Assembly (NCBI GenBank): GCA_021809365.1
Contig: JAKBAC010000027.1
Span: forward strand, 1-30,997
DNA: 30,997 bases
Reading direction: 5' to 3'
Source: Planctomycetota bacterium
Lineage (GTDB): Bacteria; Planctomycetota; Phycisphaerae; WQYP01
Below the pieces are notes generated by a model, which saw nothing but the letters and a program-made list of their open reading frames with translations, was not told the origin of the DNA and did no database searches. Numbering within the stretch: the stretch's first letter is position 1; each line of letters starts with the position of its first letter. This document shows, one piece after another, positions 23,093-30,997 of the stretch. The position numbers were made by a program, and so were the translations under genes.

Positions 23093-24202
23093 ATGATTGA
23101 ACTTTCTGAACACAATGCTTTGGATTATTTGCGTCAGCGCTCAAGGGTTTCCCCGGATGGCGAAGTGTTGGTGCAAAGCCTTTCCGGCGGCGTGGCCAAT
23201 GTCGTGCTTAAGATTATGGACATGAACGCCGGCGCGCCGGTGGGAACGGATATGCGCACGGCCAGTCAGATTAAGCGCGGTATTCCGGATCAGCGCATGC
23301 GGTCCGGGGCGTGTTTTGTCATCAAGCAGCCGCTGGAAGAATTTCGTACCGCCGCTAAATGGGCTGTAGATCGTGATCGGGTATGGGTGGAGCGTGACGC
23401 ACTGATCATGCTGGGAGAAATTCTGCCCGCCGATTCTCTTCCAACGGTTCTGTGGAGTGATGCGGAAAATTATGTACTTGCGATTTCTGTGGCTCCGGTA
23501 GGGGTGGTGAATTGGAAAAAGCAGTTGCTGGCCGGGCAGATTGACCGCCGGGCGGCTGAGGCGGCTGCCGAACTTTTGGCAATTTTGCACGCGTCTACCA
23601 TGAAGGATGCCAAATGGGCGCAACGGTTTGGTGATTCGCCCGGGTTTATCCAGCAGCGCATCGACCCGTACCTGCGGTTTGCAGCGGAGAAAAATAAATC
23701 CGCGGCCCCGGCCTTGCGGGATGTCGAAACGGAACTTCTCCATGCCCCCACGTGCCTGATTCATGGAGATTTTTCACCCAAGAATATGCTGTGGCGGGCA
23801 CCGGGTGACGGCCAAAGTGCTCATTTATTTATTTTGGATTTTGAAGTGGCGTTCTACGGCAACCCCGCATTTGATGTGGCGACACTTTTGAATCATCTGC
23901 TGCTGAAGGCGTTTTATTTGAAAAAGCGCTGGCGGGCCGCCATGATCGCGGCGGATTATTTCTGGCAGACCTATCGCGAAACCGCGCCCAAAGCAATGGT
24001 GGCGGAAATTTCAAACAGCGGCGGTAGAATTCTCGCCTCACTGCTGCTGGCGCGAATAGATGGTAAATCTCCGGTTGAATATATTACCGAGGAAGATCAG
24101 AAAAATTTCATCCGCACGTGTGCGATAGAATTGCTGCTGCAGGGTGATCATTCCATGGATGCGGCCATTGACCATATTGCAGGGTATTTGGATCAGTATT
24201 AG
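23093..24202 (+). CDS. APH/choline-kinase-fold phosphotransferase resembling methylthioribose kinase
   Basis: The 369-residue protein has the aminoglycoside-phosphotransferase/MtnK kinase fold. A Gly-rich N-terminal loop reads SLSGGVANVVLKI, followed by a Lys in CFVIKQPLEEFR. The catalytic loop is CLIHGDFSPKNML (His224, Asp226, Asn231), and the metal-binding Asp249 is in ILDFEVAFYGNPAFDVATL. The last segment is closest to 5-methylthioribose kinase (DPEFAFYGPMGFD), so MtnK-like activity is possible. However, an MtnK would usually sit with mtnA, which is absent here. A different small alcohol substrate is equally possible. It is preceded by the PIN-like gene and followed by ndk. Confidence 0.8.
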   Translation: MIELSEHNALDYLRQRSRVSPDGEVLVQSLSGGVANVVLKIMDMNAGAPVGTDMRTASQIKRGIPDQRMRSGACFVIKQPLEEFRTAAKWAVDRDRVWVERDALIMLGEILPADSLPTVLWSDAENYVLAISVAPVGVVNWKKQLLAGQIDRRAAEAAAELLAILHASTMKDAKWAQRFGDSPGFIQQRIDPYLRFAAEKNKSAAPALRDVETELLHAPTCLIHGDFSPKNMLWRAPGDGQSAHLFILDFEVAFYGNPAFDVATLLNHLLLKAFYLKKRWRAAMIAADYFWQTYRETAPKAMVAEISNSGGRILASLLLARIDGKSPVEYITEEDQKNFIRTCAIELLLQGDHSMDAAIDHIAGYLDQY

Positions 24203-24275
24203 GATATATATAATGAAAGCGGGTGCAAAACCGGGTTTGCAGCCTGAAGAGTATGTAAGTGGAGTAAACATTTAT

Positions 24276-24746
24276 ATGGATCGCACCTTAATAATTCTCA
24301 AGCCGGATTCCGTTGAGCGGGGATTGGTTGGAAACATTATCTGCCGGTTTGAACAAAAGGGATTAAAAATTGTGGGAATGAAACTGGCACGTATTGCTCC
24401 GGCGGTAGCGCATGAACATTACGCCATGCACAAGGGCAAACCATTTTATGACTCACTGTTGAAGTTTATGACCAGCGGTCCGGTGGTGTTGCTGGTGCTG
24501 GAAGGCAACAATATTATTGATGTCAGCCGCAAGATGATGGGGGCCACGTTTGGCTATAAAGCGGAGCCGGGCACGATTCGTGGGGATTTCGGCGTTTCCA
24601 GCGCTTTCAATCTGATTCATGGCAGTGATTCTCCCGAAACCGCCAGAGCAGAGGTTTCACGGTTTTTCAAGCCTGAGGAATTATTTGATTTCAATCGGGC
24701 GTTGGAACCATGGATTTATGATTTATCCAGCGGTACTGCCCAGTAA
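24276..24746 (+). CDS. ndk: Nucleoside diphosphate kinase
   Basis: Ndk transfers the gamma phosphate of ATP to nucleoside diphosphates through a phosphohistidine. The ATG at 24276 opens the canonical RTLIILKPDSVERGLVG and gives 156 residues. GGAG lies 11 bases upstream, rather far. An in-frame ATG at 24213 would add 21 unrelated residues. Catalytic His115 is in FNLIHGSDSPE, and Lys9, Arg and Asn residues of the nucleotide site are kept (MMGATFGYKAEPGTIRGDFG). It is a normal, full-length enzyme. It lies 73 bases after the kinase-like gene. Confidence 0.96.
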   Translation: MDRTLIILKPDSVERGLVGNIICRFEQKGLKIVGMKLARIAPAVAHEHYAMHKGKPFYDSLLKFMTSGPVVLLVLEGNNIIDVSRKMMGATFGYKAEPGTIRGDFGVSSAFNLIHGSDSPETARAEVSRFFKPEELFDFNRALEPWIYDLSSGTAQ

Positions 24747-24786
24747 TTTTCGCGTTGAGAAATCGCCAGAGCAATTGGAGTGTGCG

Positions 24787-25146
24787 ATGATTATTAAAAG
24801 CAGTGATACTGTGCCGGCCAAGCCGGTAACCATGGCCGGATCGAACCGTGTAACCATGCGTATGCTTTTGGGGCCGCTGGAGCAGTGCCCGACCTTTGCT
24901 ATGCGCAAATTTACGGTTGAACCCGGCGGATTTACACCTCATCATCATCATGATTATGAACATCAGGTGCTGATTTTATCTGGTCGGGGGGAAGCACTGA
25001 CACCTGAGGGAACCAAGCCGTTGAAACCCGGCGATGTGGTTTATGTTCCGGCCAATGAGATGCACCAGTTTCGTAATTCCGGTGCGGTCAATTTTGAATT
25101 CATTTGCCTGGTTCCCGCCCGGGTCCATGCCCCATGCGTGGGCTAG
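24787..25146 (+). CDS. Small single-domain cupin protein
   Basis: This 119-residue protein is a single cupin barrel. Cupin motif 1 reads GGFTPHHHHDYEHQVLILSGRG, with His52-55 and Glu58 as likely metal ligands. Motif 2 reads PGDVVYVPANEMHQFRN, with His93 as the fourth ligand. The ATG at 24787 has GGAG 7 bases upstream; longer frames (from 24619) overlap ndk and are rejected. It lies 40 bases after ndk. The ligand set suggests a metal-bound cupin, which could be an isomerase, dioxygenase or sensor; the sequence does not say which. Confidence 0.85.
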   Translation: MIIKSSDTVPAKPVTMAGSNRVTMRMLLGPLEQCPTFAMRKFTVEPGGFTPHHHHDYEHQVLILSGRGEALTPEGTKPLKPGDVVYVPANEMHQFRNSGAVNFEFICLVPARVHAPCVG

Positions 25147-25151
25147 TTCTT

Positions 25152-25174
25152 TCAAGCCTGATGTTTAGGCTTGA
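25152..25174 (+). other. Hairpin after the cupin gene
   Basis: TCAAGCCT (25152-25159) and AGGCTTGA (25167-25174) are perfect 8-base arms with a 7-base loop, five bases after the cupin stop. No T-run follows. It may be an mRNA-stabilising or weak attenuating stem between the cupin and the next gene. Confidence 0.45.
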
Positions 25175-25206
25175 CAGAGCACGAGAAGGCCCCGGAGCGT
25201 GCCGAT

Positions 25207-26394
25207 ATGCCTGACATCGACCCTGAAACTCCCGGAGCAGTCGCGTGCGTTTTCGTGGCGGGAAACAGTCTGGAGCTATTTACCCAATCGCATGTGCTTT
25301 TTGAAGCGATGCTGGTGGATATTGCCGCCGCCAAACAATGCGTTTGGCTCGAAACGTATATTTTTGCCAATGATCGGGCTTCGTATGCGATTGCCGATGC
25401 TCTGGTGCAGCGTGCTAGGGATGGTGTGGATGTGCGCTTGCTTTATGATGCCCTGGGCAGTCAGCATACTGATCCGGCTATCTTCGAAAAGCTATCGGCC
25501 GGCGGTGTTCAGGTACACGCCTATCACCGGGTTAAAGAGGCGGTACGATCCCTTGCGGCATTGGTTATTCTGAATCGCCGCGATCATCGCAAGTTGCTGG
25601 TGGTGGATAGACGCTGTGCTTATTTCGGCGGGATGAACATTAACGATCACGGCCACCTGTTTCGGCCAATGCCAGGCGACCCAACCGTTGATCCGGCGGG
25701 GGCCTGGCGGGATATGCACATTCGTATGGCCGGTCCGCAACAGGTGGAGGTTGCCTATAGTTTTGAACGATCATGGATGCACGCCAAAGGTGAGAAGATG
25801 CCACCGCGCCCCGGCGGCTATCGGCGCGTGAAGTTACTGCAGAATCCCGAATCCATCCACTTTTTTGATACCGGGCCGGGACTTAAGTTCAGCCGGGCAC
25901 CGCGCGTCTTTCGCCGCCTGTTACGCGCCGCTAACCATAGCGTGATAATCGTCATGGCTTATTTTATTCCCGTGGGGCGTGTGATGGGCGAAATCATCCG
26001 GGCGCGGAAAAGAAACCTGCACGTGCATGTGCTGGTTCCCGCCATGACGGATGTCCCTATTGCCCAGTATGGTGCCTGGTATCTGTATCGTAAACTTTTA
26101 CGAGTGGGTGTCCGGTTGTATGAACGTAAGAACCGCGTTATGCACACAAAAGCGATGGTCATTGACCGGCAGTGGACGGTGGTCGGATCAGCCAATATGG
26201 ATCCGCGAAGCTTATATATCAACTTGGAATTTATGGCTGTCATACGCTCGACCGCCTTTGCGCAGGCCGTCATTCGCATTACCCGCAACGAATTGCGCCG
26301 CAGCCGCCGGATTCGATTCTCTGACTGCGAAAAGCGCACACTTAAGCAGCGATTCCTTAGTACCCTGGCCTATTCCTGCCGCTGGTGGCTATAA
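25207..26394 (+). CDS. Phospholipase D family / cardiolipin synthase-type protein
   Basis: The protein (395 residues from ATG 25207, with GGAG upstream) has two HKD motifs of the phospholipase D superfamily. The first is DHRKLLVVD (His127, Lys129, Asp134) followed by AYFGGMNIND. The second is MHTKAMVID (His313, Lys315, Asp320) followed by VVGSANMDPRS. The order and the flanking GGMNIND and GSANMD fit bacterial cardiolipin synthases, which join phospholipids at the membrane. It lacks the N-terminal transmembrane pair of ClsA and so resembles the ClsB type. A TTG at 25171 in frame lies inside the preceding hairpin and is less likely. Its stop codon overlaps the T-tract of the opposing rpsA terminator. 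Confidence 0.88.
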   Translation: MPDIDPETPGAVACVFVAGNSLELFTQSHVLFEAMLVDIAAAKQCVWLETYIFANDRASYAIADALVQRARDGVDVRLLYDALGSQHTDPAIFEKLSAGGVQVHAYHRVKEAVRSLAALVILNRRDHRKLLVVDRRCAYFGGMNINDHGHLFRPMPGDPTVDPAGAWRDMHIRMAGPQQVEVAYSFERSWMHAKGEKMPPRPGGYRRVKLLQNPESIHFFDTGPGLKFSRAPRVFRRLLRAANHSVIIVMAYFIPVGRVMGEIIRARKRNLHVHVLVPAMTDVPIAQYGAWYLYRKLLRVGVRLYERKNRVMHTKAMVIDRQWTVVGSANMDPRSLYINLEFMAVIRSTAFAQAVIRITRNELRRSRRIRFSDCEKRTLKQRFLSTLAYSCRWWL

Positions 26395-26430
26395 AAAAAA
26401 AGGCGGGCGCGGCTTTTGCCGCACCCGCCT
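26392..26430 (-). terminator. Intrinsic terminator of rpsA
   Basis: AGGCGGG-C-GCGGC (26401-26413) pairs with GCCGC-A-CCCGCCT (26418-26430) around a TTTT loop, with one internal mismatch. Read on the minus strand the stem is followed by nine T bases (26400 down to about 26393), a textbook Rho-independent terminator 36 bases after the rpsA stop. For the plus-strand gene the stem is present but no T-tract follows. Confidence 0.88.
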
Positions 26431-26465
26431 GAAATTTTCATGAACCCAGAATGTGGGAACAGAAC

Positions 26466-28178
26466 TCAGCTTTCCAGACCGCCGCGGTATTTCTTAGCCG
26501 GACGTTCGGATTCAGAGGATTCCCGGTCTTCACCCCATTGGGCGCGTTTGAGTGACAGGCCGATTTTCCGGTCTTCAATATCCACGCGGAGAATCTTGAC
26601 TTCCAGTTCGTCATCCAGTTTGACCATGTCCTGCGGATTTTCCACCTTGTTGTCCGAAAGCTCGCTGATGTGCAGCAGACCTTCCAGACCCGGTTCAAGT
26701 TCCACAAACACACCGAAATTGGTGATCTTCGTGACCTTGCCCTTGACGATCATGCCGGGGTGGTAATTGGTGGGAATAGCATGCAGCCATGGGTCTTCCG
26801 CCAACTGCTTGACGCCCAGAGCCACGCGGTTCTTCTCCTGATCCACGCTTAGCACAACGCATTGAATGGCGTCGCCCTTCTTGATCATCTCGCTGGGGTG
26901 GACAATTTTCTTGGTCCAGGACATATCGCTTACGTGCAGCAGGCCGTCAATGCCTTCTTCAATTTCAATAAAGGCCCCGTAGTTGGCCAAATTGCGGACC
27001 TTACCGGTGACAACGGTGCCCGGCGGATATTTCTCGGCCAGCACTGTCCAGGGATTGGCTTCGGTTTGTTTAACGCCGAGGCTGATTTCCTGTTTTCCTT
27101 TATTGACTTCCAGCACCACGACATCAACTTCTTCACCCACGGAAAGCATTTCTCCGGGATGATTGATGCGTTTGGTCCAGCTCATTTCGGAAATGTGCAC
27201 CAGACCTTCAACGCCTTCTTCAAGTTTAACAAAGGCACCGTAGCTCATGATGTTGGTGACCTGACCCTTGATGCGCGTGCCGATCGGGTATTTTTCATCA
27301 ACATGTTCCCATGGCGAGGCATGTTTCTGCTTGAGGCCCAGGGCGATTTTTTCCTTGTCGCGGTCCACATTCAGAACGGCAACTTCAATTTCCTCATCCA
27401 GTTTGACCATATCGGATGGGTGATTGATGCGGCCCCAGCTCATATCGGTGATGTGCAGCAGCCCGTCCACGCCGCCAAGGTCCACAAATGCACCGAAATC
27501 GGCAATATTCTTAACCGTACCCTTGCGCACCTGCCCGACGACAATTTCGTCAAAGAGTTTCTGCTTGGCTTCGGTGCGATGACGCTCCATGAGCTTGCGC
27601 CGGCTGATAACGATGTTGCGGCGTTCAAGATCAATTTTAAGAATTTCGGCGTCGATGATTTTGTTAATAAACTCGCCGATATCCGCCGGGCGGCGAATAT
27701 CCACTTGTGAAGCGGGCAAGAACACCGGCACGCCGATGTCCACCAGCAGGCCGCCCTTGATTTTACGCGTGACTTTGCCGCTGATCGGATCGCCTTCTTT
27801 TTTGGTGGTGACAATGGTTTCCCAGCCGATGATGCGGTCGGCTTTACGCTTGGAAATCTGGACCAGACCATTTTCTGATTCCACCTGTTCCAGCAGGACG
27901 GTGATTTCATCCCCGACTTCAACGGAGGAGGGGTCATCAAATTCCCGCATCAGCGAAAGCACGCCTTCGCTCTTAAGGCCGATTTCCAACACGACATCAT
28001 CGCCGCGGATATTGACAATTTTACCCTTCAACATTGAGCCATTGGTAAAACTGTTGCCGCTTTTCTCCATCAAGCCGCCAATTTGAGCGTCGTCAATATT
28101 TTCATATTTGCTCTGGATTTCCACTGAGGCGGCCTGATCATCCAAGCCTAATTCTTTGAGTAACGCGAAATTAACCAT
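26466..28178 (-). CDS. rpsA: 30S ribosomal protein S1 with six S1 domains
   Basis: S1 binds mRNA on the small ribosomal subunit and helps initiation. The 570-residue protein contains six S1 (OB-fold) repeats at roughly residues 46-112, 127-195, 213-283, 298-370, 385-457 and 472-545. Domains 3-6 carry the classic pattern G-V-N-GAFV-L-GVEGLVHISEMSW. Domains 1 and 2 are the diverged ribosome-docking type (GGLLVDIGVPVFLPASQVD in domain 2). The C-terminus is a short charged tail. GGGGAAAGG precedes the ATG, at a somewhat long distance. It is monocistronic as far as seen, with a strong terminator after it. A 282-codon plus-strand frame inside it (26862-27710) is a shadow. Confidence 0.96.
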   Translation of the reverse strand: MVNFALLKELGLDDQAASVEIQSKYENIDDAQIGGLMEKSGNSFTNGSMLKGKIVNIRGDDVVLEIGLKSEGVLSLMREFDDPSSVEVGDEITVLLEQVESENGLVQISKRKADRIIGWETIVTTKKEGDPISGKVTRKIKGGLLVDIGVPVFLPASQVDIRRPADIGEFINKIIDAEILKIDLERRNIVISRRKLMERHRTEAKQKLFDEIVVGQVRKGTVKNIADFGAFVDLGGVDGLLHITDMSWGRINHPSDMVKLDEEIEVAVLNVDRDKEKIALGLKQKHASPWEHVDEKYPIGTRIKGQVTNIMSYGAFVKLEEGVEGLVHISEMSWTKRINHPGEMLSVGEEVDVVVLEVNKGKQEISLGVKQTEANPWTVLAEKYPPGTVVTGKVRNLANYGAFIEIEEGIDGLLHVSDMSWTKKIVHPSEMIKKGDAIQCVVLSVDQEKNRVALGVKQLAEDPWLHAIPTNYHPGMIVKGKVTKITNFGVFVELEPGLEGLLHISELSDNKVENPQDMVKLDDELEVKILRVDIEDRKIGLSLKRAQWGEDRESSESERPAKKYRGGLES

Positions 28179-28318
28179 AAAAGATTTGGAACCTTTCCCC
28201 GTGATAGCCGCATTAAAAGTAAAGAGACCGCGGAAATGACGGGCGAAAAAGACCGGCCCAGACTTTATTTCCCCAGCTACATCGCTGATGAAAATCCCGG
28301 GCTGACGCCTTACCGGGC

Positions 28319-28373
28319 TTATCCACGGGCTTGGAAAAGTCTTAGCTAAGACAGTTCATCAACCTGTGAATAA
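28319..28373. promoter_or_regulatory. DnaA-box-like sites flanking a perfect palindrome
   Basis: TTATCCACG (28319-28327) is one base off the DnaA box TTATNCACA. TGTGAATAA (28365-28373) is a perfect box on the other strand. Between them GTCTTAGCTAAGAC (28339-28352) is a perfect 14-base palindrome. The set lies 140-195 bases upstream of rpsA and may be regulatory; two boxes are too few to claim an origin. Confidence 0.4.
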
Positions 28374-28440
28374 GCACATGAGTATACAGGATGGCGTAAA
28401 TAGATCAAATAATGGCCGTATGCGGAAGAGAGATGAGAGA

Positions 28441-28570
28441 TGGGCGTGGCAATTTTTCCGGGCACCCCGCATCAACTCGACCGGCGAGCCGCCGGGTTTA
28501 TCCCGGTGGGCTTCAGCATTCCTGTGAAAAGGCGGCTTTTTTACCCAGCCCGGAAAAATTGCCACGCCCA
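28441..28570. mobile_element. 130-bp MITE-like or BIME-like element with 23-bp perfect inverted ends
   Basis: The left end (28441-28463) begins TGGGCGTGGCAATTTTTCC, and the right end (28548-28570) is its exact reverse complement over 23 bases. The 84-base interior is GC-rich and contains a further stem, CCGGG-TTTAT-CCCGG. It encodes no transposase. Flanking bases show no clear target-site duplication by eye. The structure fits a non-autonomous MITE or a REP-type (BIME) element; only further copies in the genome could tell which. Confidence 0.6.
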
Positions 28571-28607
28571 GAGAGATTAGAAATGCCCCCCGCACAGAAG
28601 CCTCGCT

Positions 28608-29684
28608 CTACTGGCTCACTGGCTTAAAGATGCGCTGCAGCTTTCCCCGGTCGAGGGCGGAGAGAATTTCCGTGTATTGTTGGTGATTGACATAGCGCTG
28701 CAAAGCCAGTGTCAATTCTTTTGCAGATTTCCGCAAGCCGTCGAGTGTCTTATTCATAGCTCGGTGAAAGTTGCCGTTAAACTGCCTTTTCTTGGAGCGA
28801 AGCTGCGCCAGTTGCTGCTGGGTTTTCAGTAAGGTTGTAGAGAAATCGGTCAGCGAAGGCAGTAATTTAGAGAGTTGTTGCTTTGTGACCCCCGCGCGGT
28901 CAAGGGCGTCGGCGAGGGTTTGTGGAGAAGCCGGGGGAATGGATTGATAATCGAATTCCATGGGCGGTGAGGTGCCGGCGGTAAAGCCCGAACTCATATA
29001 GCCCCCCGGGATCGGCTTGCCATTAAGCACAGCCGAAACCGCACCGCGAAGTTGCCACGGAGCCATCCAGGGCCATGCCCCGATCAACTGGCCGTGAGCA
29101 TTAATTAGAAATGTCATGTTCGGCAGCGACCCATACGCCAGGGCAGTCTTATTTTGTGCGTTATCAACGGTCATGAGGGGAAATTGCAGGTGCAAAACGT
29201 GTTGCGCCCGACGGGCGTCGGCAAGGCGTTGAGATTGATCCTTTGCCTGGGGAATTGAAAAGCCTGCAGTTTTGTTAATTTTCAACGCCCGCGTGCCGCC
29301 CGCCGGATGAGATTCTTTCTCATACACCAGCAGAACCTGCACTTTGTTTTTCCATTGGCGTGCCAGCCAGTTCACGCTTGGGGCGCTTAGCCGGAACGCC
29401 GGTTCGGTAAGACTGCCAAATTCCAGAAGAATTAACTTACCGGAAAATTGCGAGAGCGAAATCTTCTGTCCCGACAATTCCGTGACATGCAACCGCGGAG
29501 CCACCGCGCCCAGTTTCCACACCGGCGCAGCCGGGGGCTTGGTGAGAGTTACTGCAGGACTCGGTCCGACGGGATAATCTGCATACGCCGCACCGCTGCC
29601 AAGCCCGGCGAGCACGCTGCCGCATAAGGCGGCAAAAAATGCACGGGGCACCGATAAGCAAAATGTCCGTTTCATAATCATCAT
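28608..29684 (-). CDS. Secreted deiodinase-like / thioredoxin-fold protein with Glu at the active-site position
   Basis: The protein (358 residues from the ATG at 29684) has a signal peptide (MKRTFCLSVPRAFFAALCGSVLAGLGSGAAYA). A redoxin domain of the iodothyronine deiodinase-like type follows. The core reads KLILLEFGSLTEPAFRLSAPSVNWLA, then VQVLLVYEKESHPAGG and, later, NMTFLINAHGQLIGAWPW. Bacterial relatives have GS-T-C/U-PPF; here the redox residue is Glu94, encoded by GAA, so it is neither Cys nor selenocysteine (TGA). Thiol redox activity is therefore unlikely, and a structural or binding role is plausible. The C-terminal 130 residues are helical and rich in Gln, Lys and Leu, possibly coiled coil. 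No strong ribosome binding site is seen; ATG codons at 29681 and 29675 are alternatives. Confidence 0.75.
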   Translation of the reverse strand: MMIMKRTFCLSVPRAFFAALCGSVLAGLGSGAAYADYPVGPSPAVTLTKPPAAPVWKLGAVAPRLHVTELSGQKISLSQFSGKLILLEFGSLTEPAFRLSAPSVNWLARQWKNKVQVLLVYEKESHPAGGTRALKINKTAGFSIPQAKDQSQRLADARRAQHVLHLQFPLMTVDNAQNKTALAYGSLPNMTFLINAHGQLIGAWPWMAPWQLRGAVSAVLNGKPIPGGYMSSGFTAGTSPPMEFDYQSIPPASPQTLADALDRAGVTKQQLSKLLPSLTDFSTTLLKTQQQLAQLRSKKRQFNGNFHRAMNKTLDGLRKSAKELTLALQRYVNHQQYTEILSALDRGKLQRIFKPVSQ

Positions 29685-29890
29685 GTTACCACACGCGCTG
29701 AATGGCAGATAGTTGCAGCCCTGCCGGGTGCAACTTCGCACGAGGTTGCGCGTTTAATCCATGAGAAGCCGTTCACGATGTTATTGCGGCACCACGTATC
29801 GCCGCCAAACATCCTGATGACGGTTTCCAAATTATGCCGATAACTGAATGTATCGGACTCTGCGGTTATTGAATATCAGGAGTATCTGCC

Positions 29891-30997
29891 ATGCTCACGG
29901 CTTCTGAATCGCTCTTAACGCCCATCTGGTCAGATGATTCATGGAAGTGGAAGTGGCGAACCGCCAGCCACCTGCTGAATCGCGCCGGCTTTGGCGGCAC
30001 GCCGGAGGATATTGACGTTCTGGTGCGCATGGGGCCGCATCAGGCCATTGAGAGTATGGTCTACTACCAGAATATTCCGGATCATCTACCGGCATTGGAA
30101 TTCGGTCCATTATCGCACCGAGCGTTCGCGAATTTTCGTGAAGCACACCGGTTCCTCAGGCCGCTAAGCAAAAAAGAACGGCGCGAATATTTTCAACTGC
30201 TGAACCAGACCGGTTTTTCCAAAATGCAGGAAATGCGATGCTGGTGGATTAACCGCATGTTAAAAACCAAACGGCCTCTCGAAGAGAAAATGACGCTGTT
30301 CTGGCATGGGCTGTTTGTCAGTGCCTTTTCATCGGTTAATAATGCGTATCACATGTATGTGCAGAATCAGTTGTTCCGGAAATTTGCCACCGGCAGCGCC
30401 AAGGTGTTGACCGTTAATATCAGCAAAGATCCCGCCATGCTGCGCTATCTGAACAACAATCAGAATCGCAAAGGCCATGCCAATGAAAACTACGCCAGGG
30501 AACTGATGGAATTGTTCACCATGGGCATCGGCAATTATACCGAAGAGGATGTGCGGCAGTCCGCTCGGGCCTGGACCGGGTGGACATTTGTCGGCGATCG
30601 TTTTGTTTTTCACCCGTTCCAGCATGATGACGGTGAAAAGACATTTCTTGGCCACACCGGCAATTTTAATGGCGATGATATTGTCCGCATTATTTTCCAG
30701 CAGCCGGCAACGGCCAAACATTTCGCATTCAAGCTCTCGGCTTTTTTCACATCCGATGATCCGCCGCCCGAACTTGTCGATGCCCTGGCCCAAAAACTCC
30801 GCGCATCAGACTGGCGTATGGCACCGGTGCTCAAGCAGTTGTTTTCCAGCCGATGGTTTTATTCGGATGCAGTCATGCGGCGCAAGATTAAATCACCCAT
30901 GGAGTTGGTCGCCGGCAGCCTCCGCGCCTTGAATGTGCCGGTGCCTAATACCAACGGAATGCTCTACACCATGAAGTCCATGGGGCAGGAACTGTTT
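29891..30997 (+). CDS. DUF1800 family protein, partial (cut by right edge)
   Basis: The frame is open from an ATG at 29891 (AGGAG at 29878-29882, 8 bases spacing) to the last base, 369 codons. The DUF1800 signatures are ASHLLNRAGFGGTPEDIDVL near the start, EEKMTLFWHGLFVSAFSSV, and the highly conserved NENYARELMELFTMGIGNYTEEDVR with ARAWTGW. Such proteins are abundant in Planctomycetes and often precede a DUF1501 gene; a secreted or periplasmic role is suspected, but no reaction is known. No obvious signal peptide is present at this N-terminus. The missing C-terminal part lies beyond the window. Confidence 0.88.
   Translation, partial: MLTASESLLTPIWSDDSWKWKWRTASHLLNRAGFGGTPEDIDVLVRMGPHQAIESMVYYQNIPDHLPALEFGPLSHRAFANFREAHRFLRPLSKKERREYFQLLNQTGFSKMQEMRCWWINRMLKTKRPLEEKMTLFWHGLFVSAFSSVNNAYHMYVQNQLFRKFATGSAKVLTVNISKDPAMLRYLNNNQNRKGHANENYARELMELFTMGIGNYTEEDVRQSARAWTGWTFVGDRFVFHPFQHDDGEKTFLGHTGNFNGDDIVRIIFQQPATAKHFAFKLSAFFTSDDPPPELVDALAQKLRASDWRMAPVLKQLFSSRWFYSDAVMRRKIKSPMELVAGSLRALNVPVPNTNGMLYTMKSMGQELF

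Larger units (their letters stand above)
28179..28607. other. Intergenic region upstream of rpsA
   Basis: These 429 bases should hold the rpsA promoter, though I could not pick one with confidence. They contain two DnaA-box-like sites around a 14-bp palindrome (28319-28373) and a 130-bp element with 23-bp inverted ends (28441-28570). A 78-codon minus-strand frame (28359-28595) crosses the element and has no family resemblance. Confidence 0.5.

Noticed and set aside
26862..27710. 282-codon plus-strand frame inside rpsA
   Set aside because: It is the antisense of the repeated S1 domains; its regular pattern mirrors the S1 repeats and has no family match.
28359..28595. 78-codon minus-strand gene upstream of rpsA
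   Set aside because: It crosses the inverted-end element, has no ribosome binding site and no family similarity.
29395..29410. Selenocysteine codon in the deiodinase-like gene
   Set aside because: The active-site position is GAA (Glu), not TGA, and the frame has no internal stop.
1..30997. CRISPR arrays, tRNA or rRNA genes
   Set aside because: No regularly spaced repeats and no tRNA- or rRNA-like sequence were recognised on either strand.

Overview
The window looks like a chromosomal segment of a planctomycete, probably of the class Phycisphaerae. Pointers are a secreted glycoside hydrolase with a PEP-CTERM tail, a DUF1800 gene, a YncE/phosphoesterase fusion, a membrane-anchored coiled-coil protein with a BRCT-like segment, moderate GC content and many non-ATG starts. 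This placement is inferred from gene content; no rRNA or other phylogenetic marker is decisive here, and I found no tRNA, rRNA or CRISPR array.

Region 1 (1-1803, minus): the N-terminal 601 codons of a YncE-like beta-propeller/phosphoesterase protein that runs off the left edge. A repeat-bearing gap follows.

Region 2 (2424-13883, plus): a complete urea acquisition and hydrolysis locus in the order ureF-ureG, then urtA-urtB-urtC-urtD-urtE-ureD-ureAB-ureC. UrtA captures urea in the periplasm, UrtB/UrtC form the channel, and UrtD/UrtE are the ATPases. UreAB (a fused gamma/beta subunit) and UreC form the nickel urease, and UreD, UreF and UreG mature it. No ureE is present, and UreG carries histidine-rich ends. 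A perfect sigma-54 promoter lies upstream of urtA, so transport plus urease is probably induced by nitrogen limitation, while ureFG lie upstream of it and need another promoter. A strong hairpin between urtA and urtB may raise the amount of binding protein relative to permease.

Region 3 (13880-15589, minus): a GH44-type endoglucanase/xyloglucanase with signal peptide and PEP-CTERM anchor. It has a recognisable promoter and a structured leader, and its stop codon overlaps that of ureC.

Region 4 (16248-18471, plus): a membrane coiled-coil protein followed one base later by trpA. Region 5 (18600-21270, minus): queC-queE-queF for 7-deazaguanine (preQ0/preQ1) synthesis, and a small lipoprotein gene bracketed by related short repeats.

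Region 6 (21685-26394, plus): folP, a PIN-like (DUF5615) gene, an APH/MtnK-like kinase, ndk, a small cupin and a phospholipase D/cardiolipin synthase-type enzyme. Region 7 (26466-29684, minus): rpsA with a strong intrinsic terminator, a 130-bp element with 23-bp inverted ends, and a secreted deiodinase-like thioredoxin-fold protein whose active-site position is Glu. Region 8 (29891-30997, plus): the N-terminal part of a DUF1800 protein, cut by the right edge.

I see no unmistakable new defence or mobile system. The most distinctive signals are the sigma-54-controlled urea locus without ureE, the stable urtA-urtB hairpin with a non-ATG urtB start, the short palindromic repeat families, and the inverted-end element upstream of rpsA.
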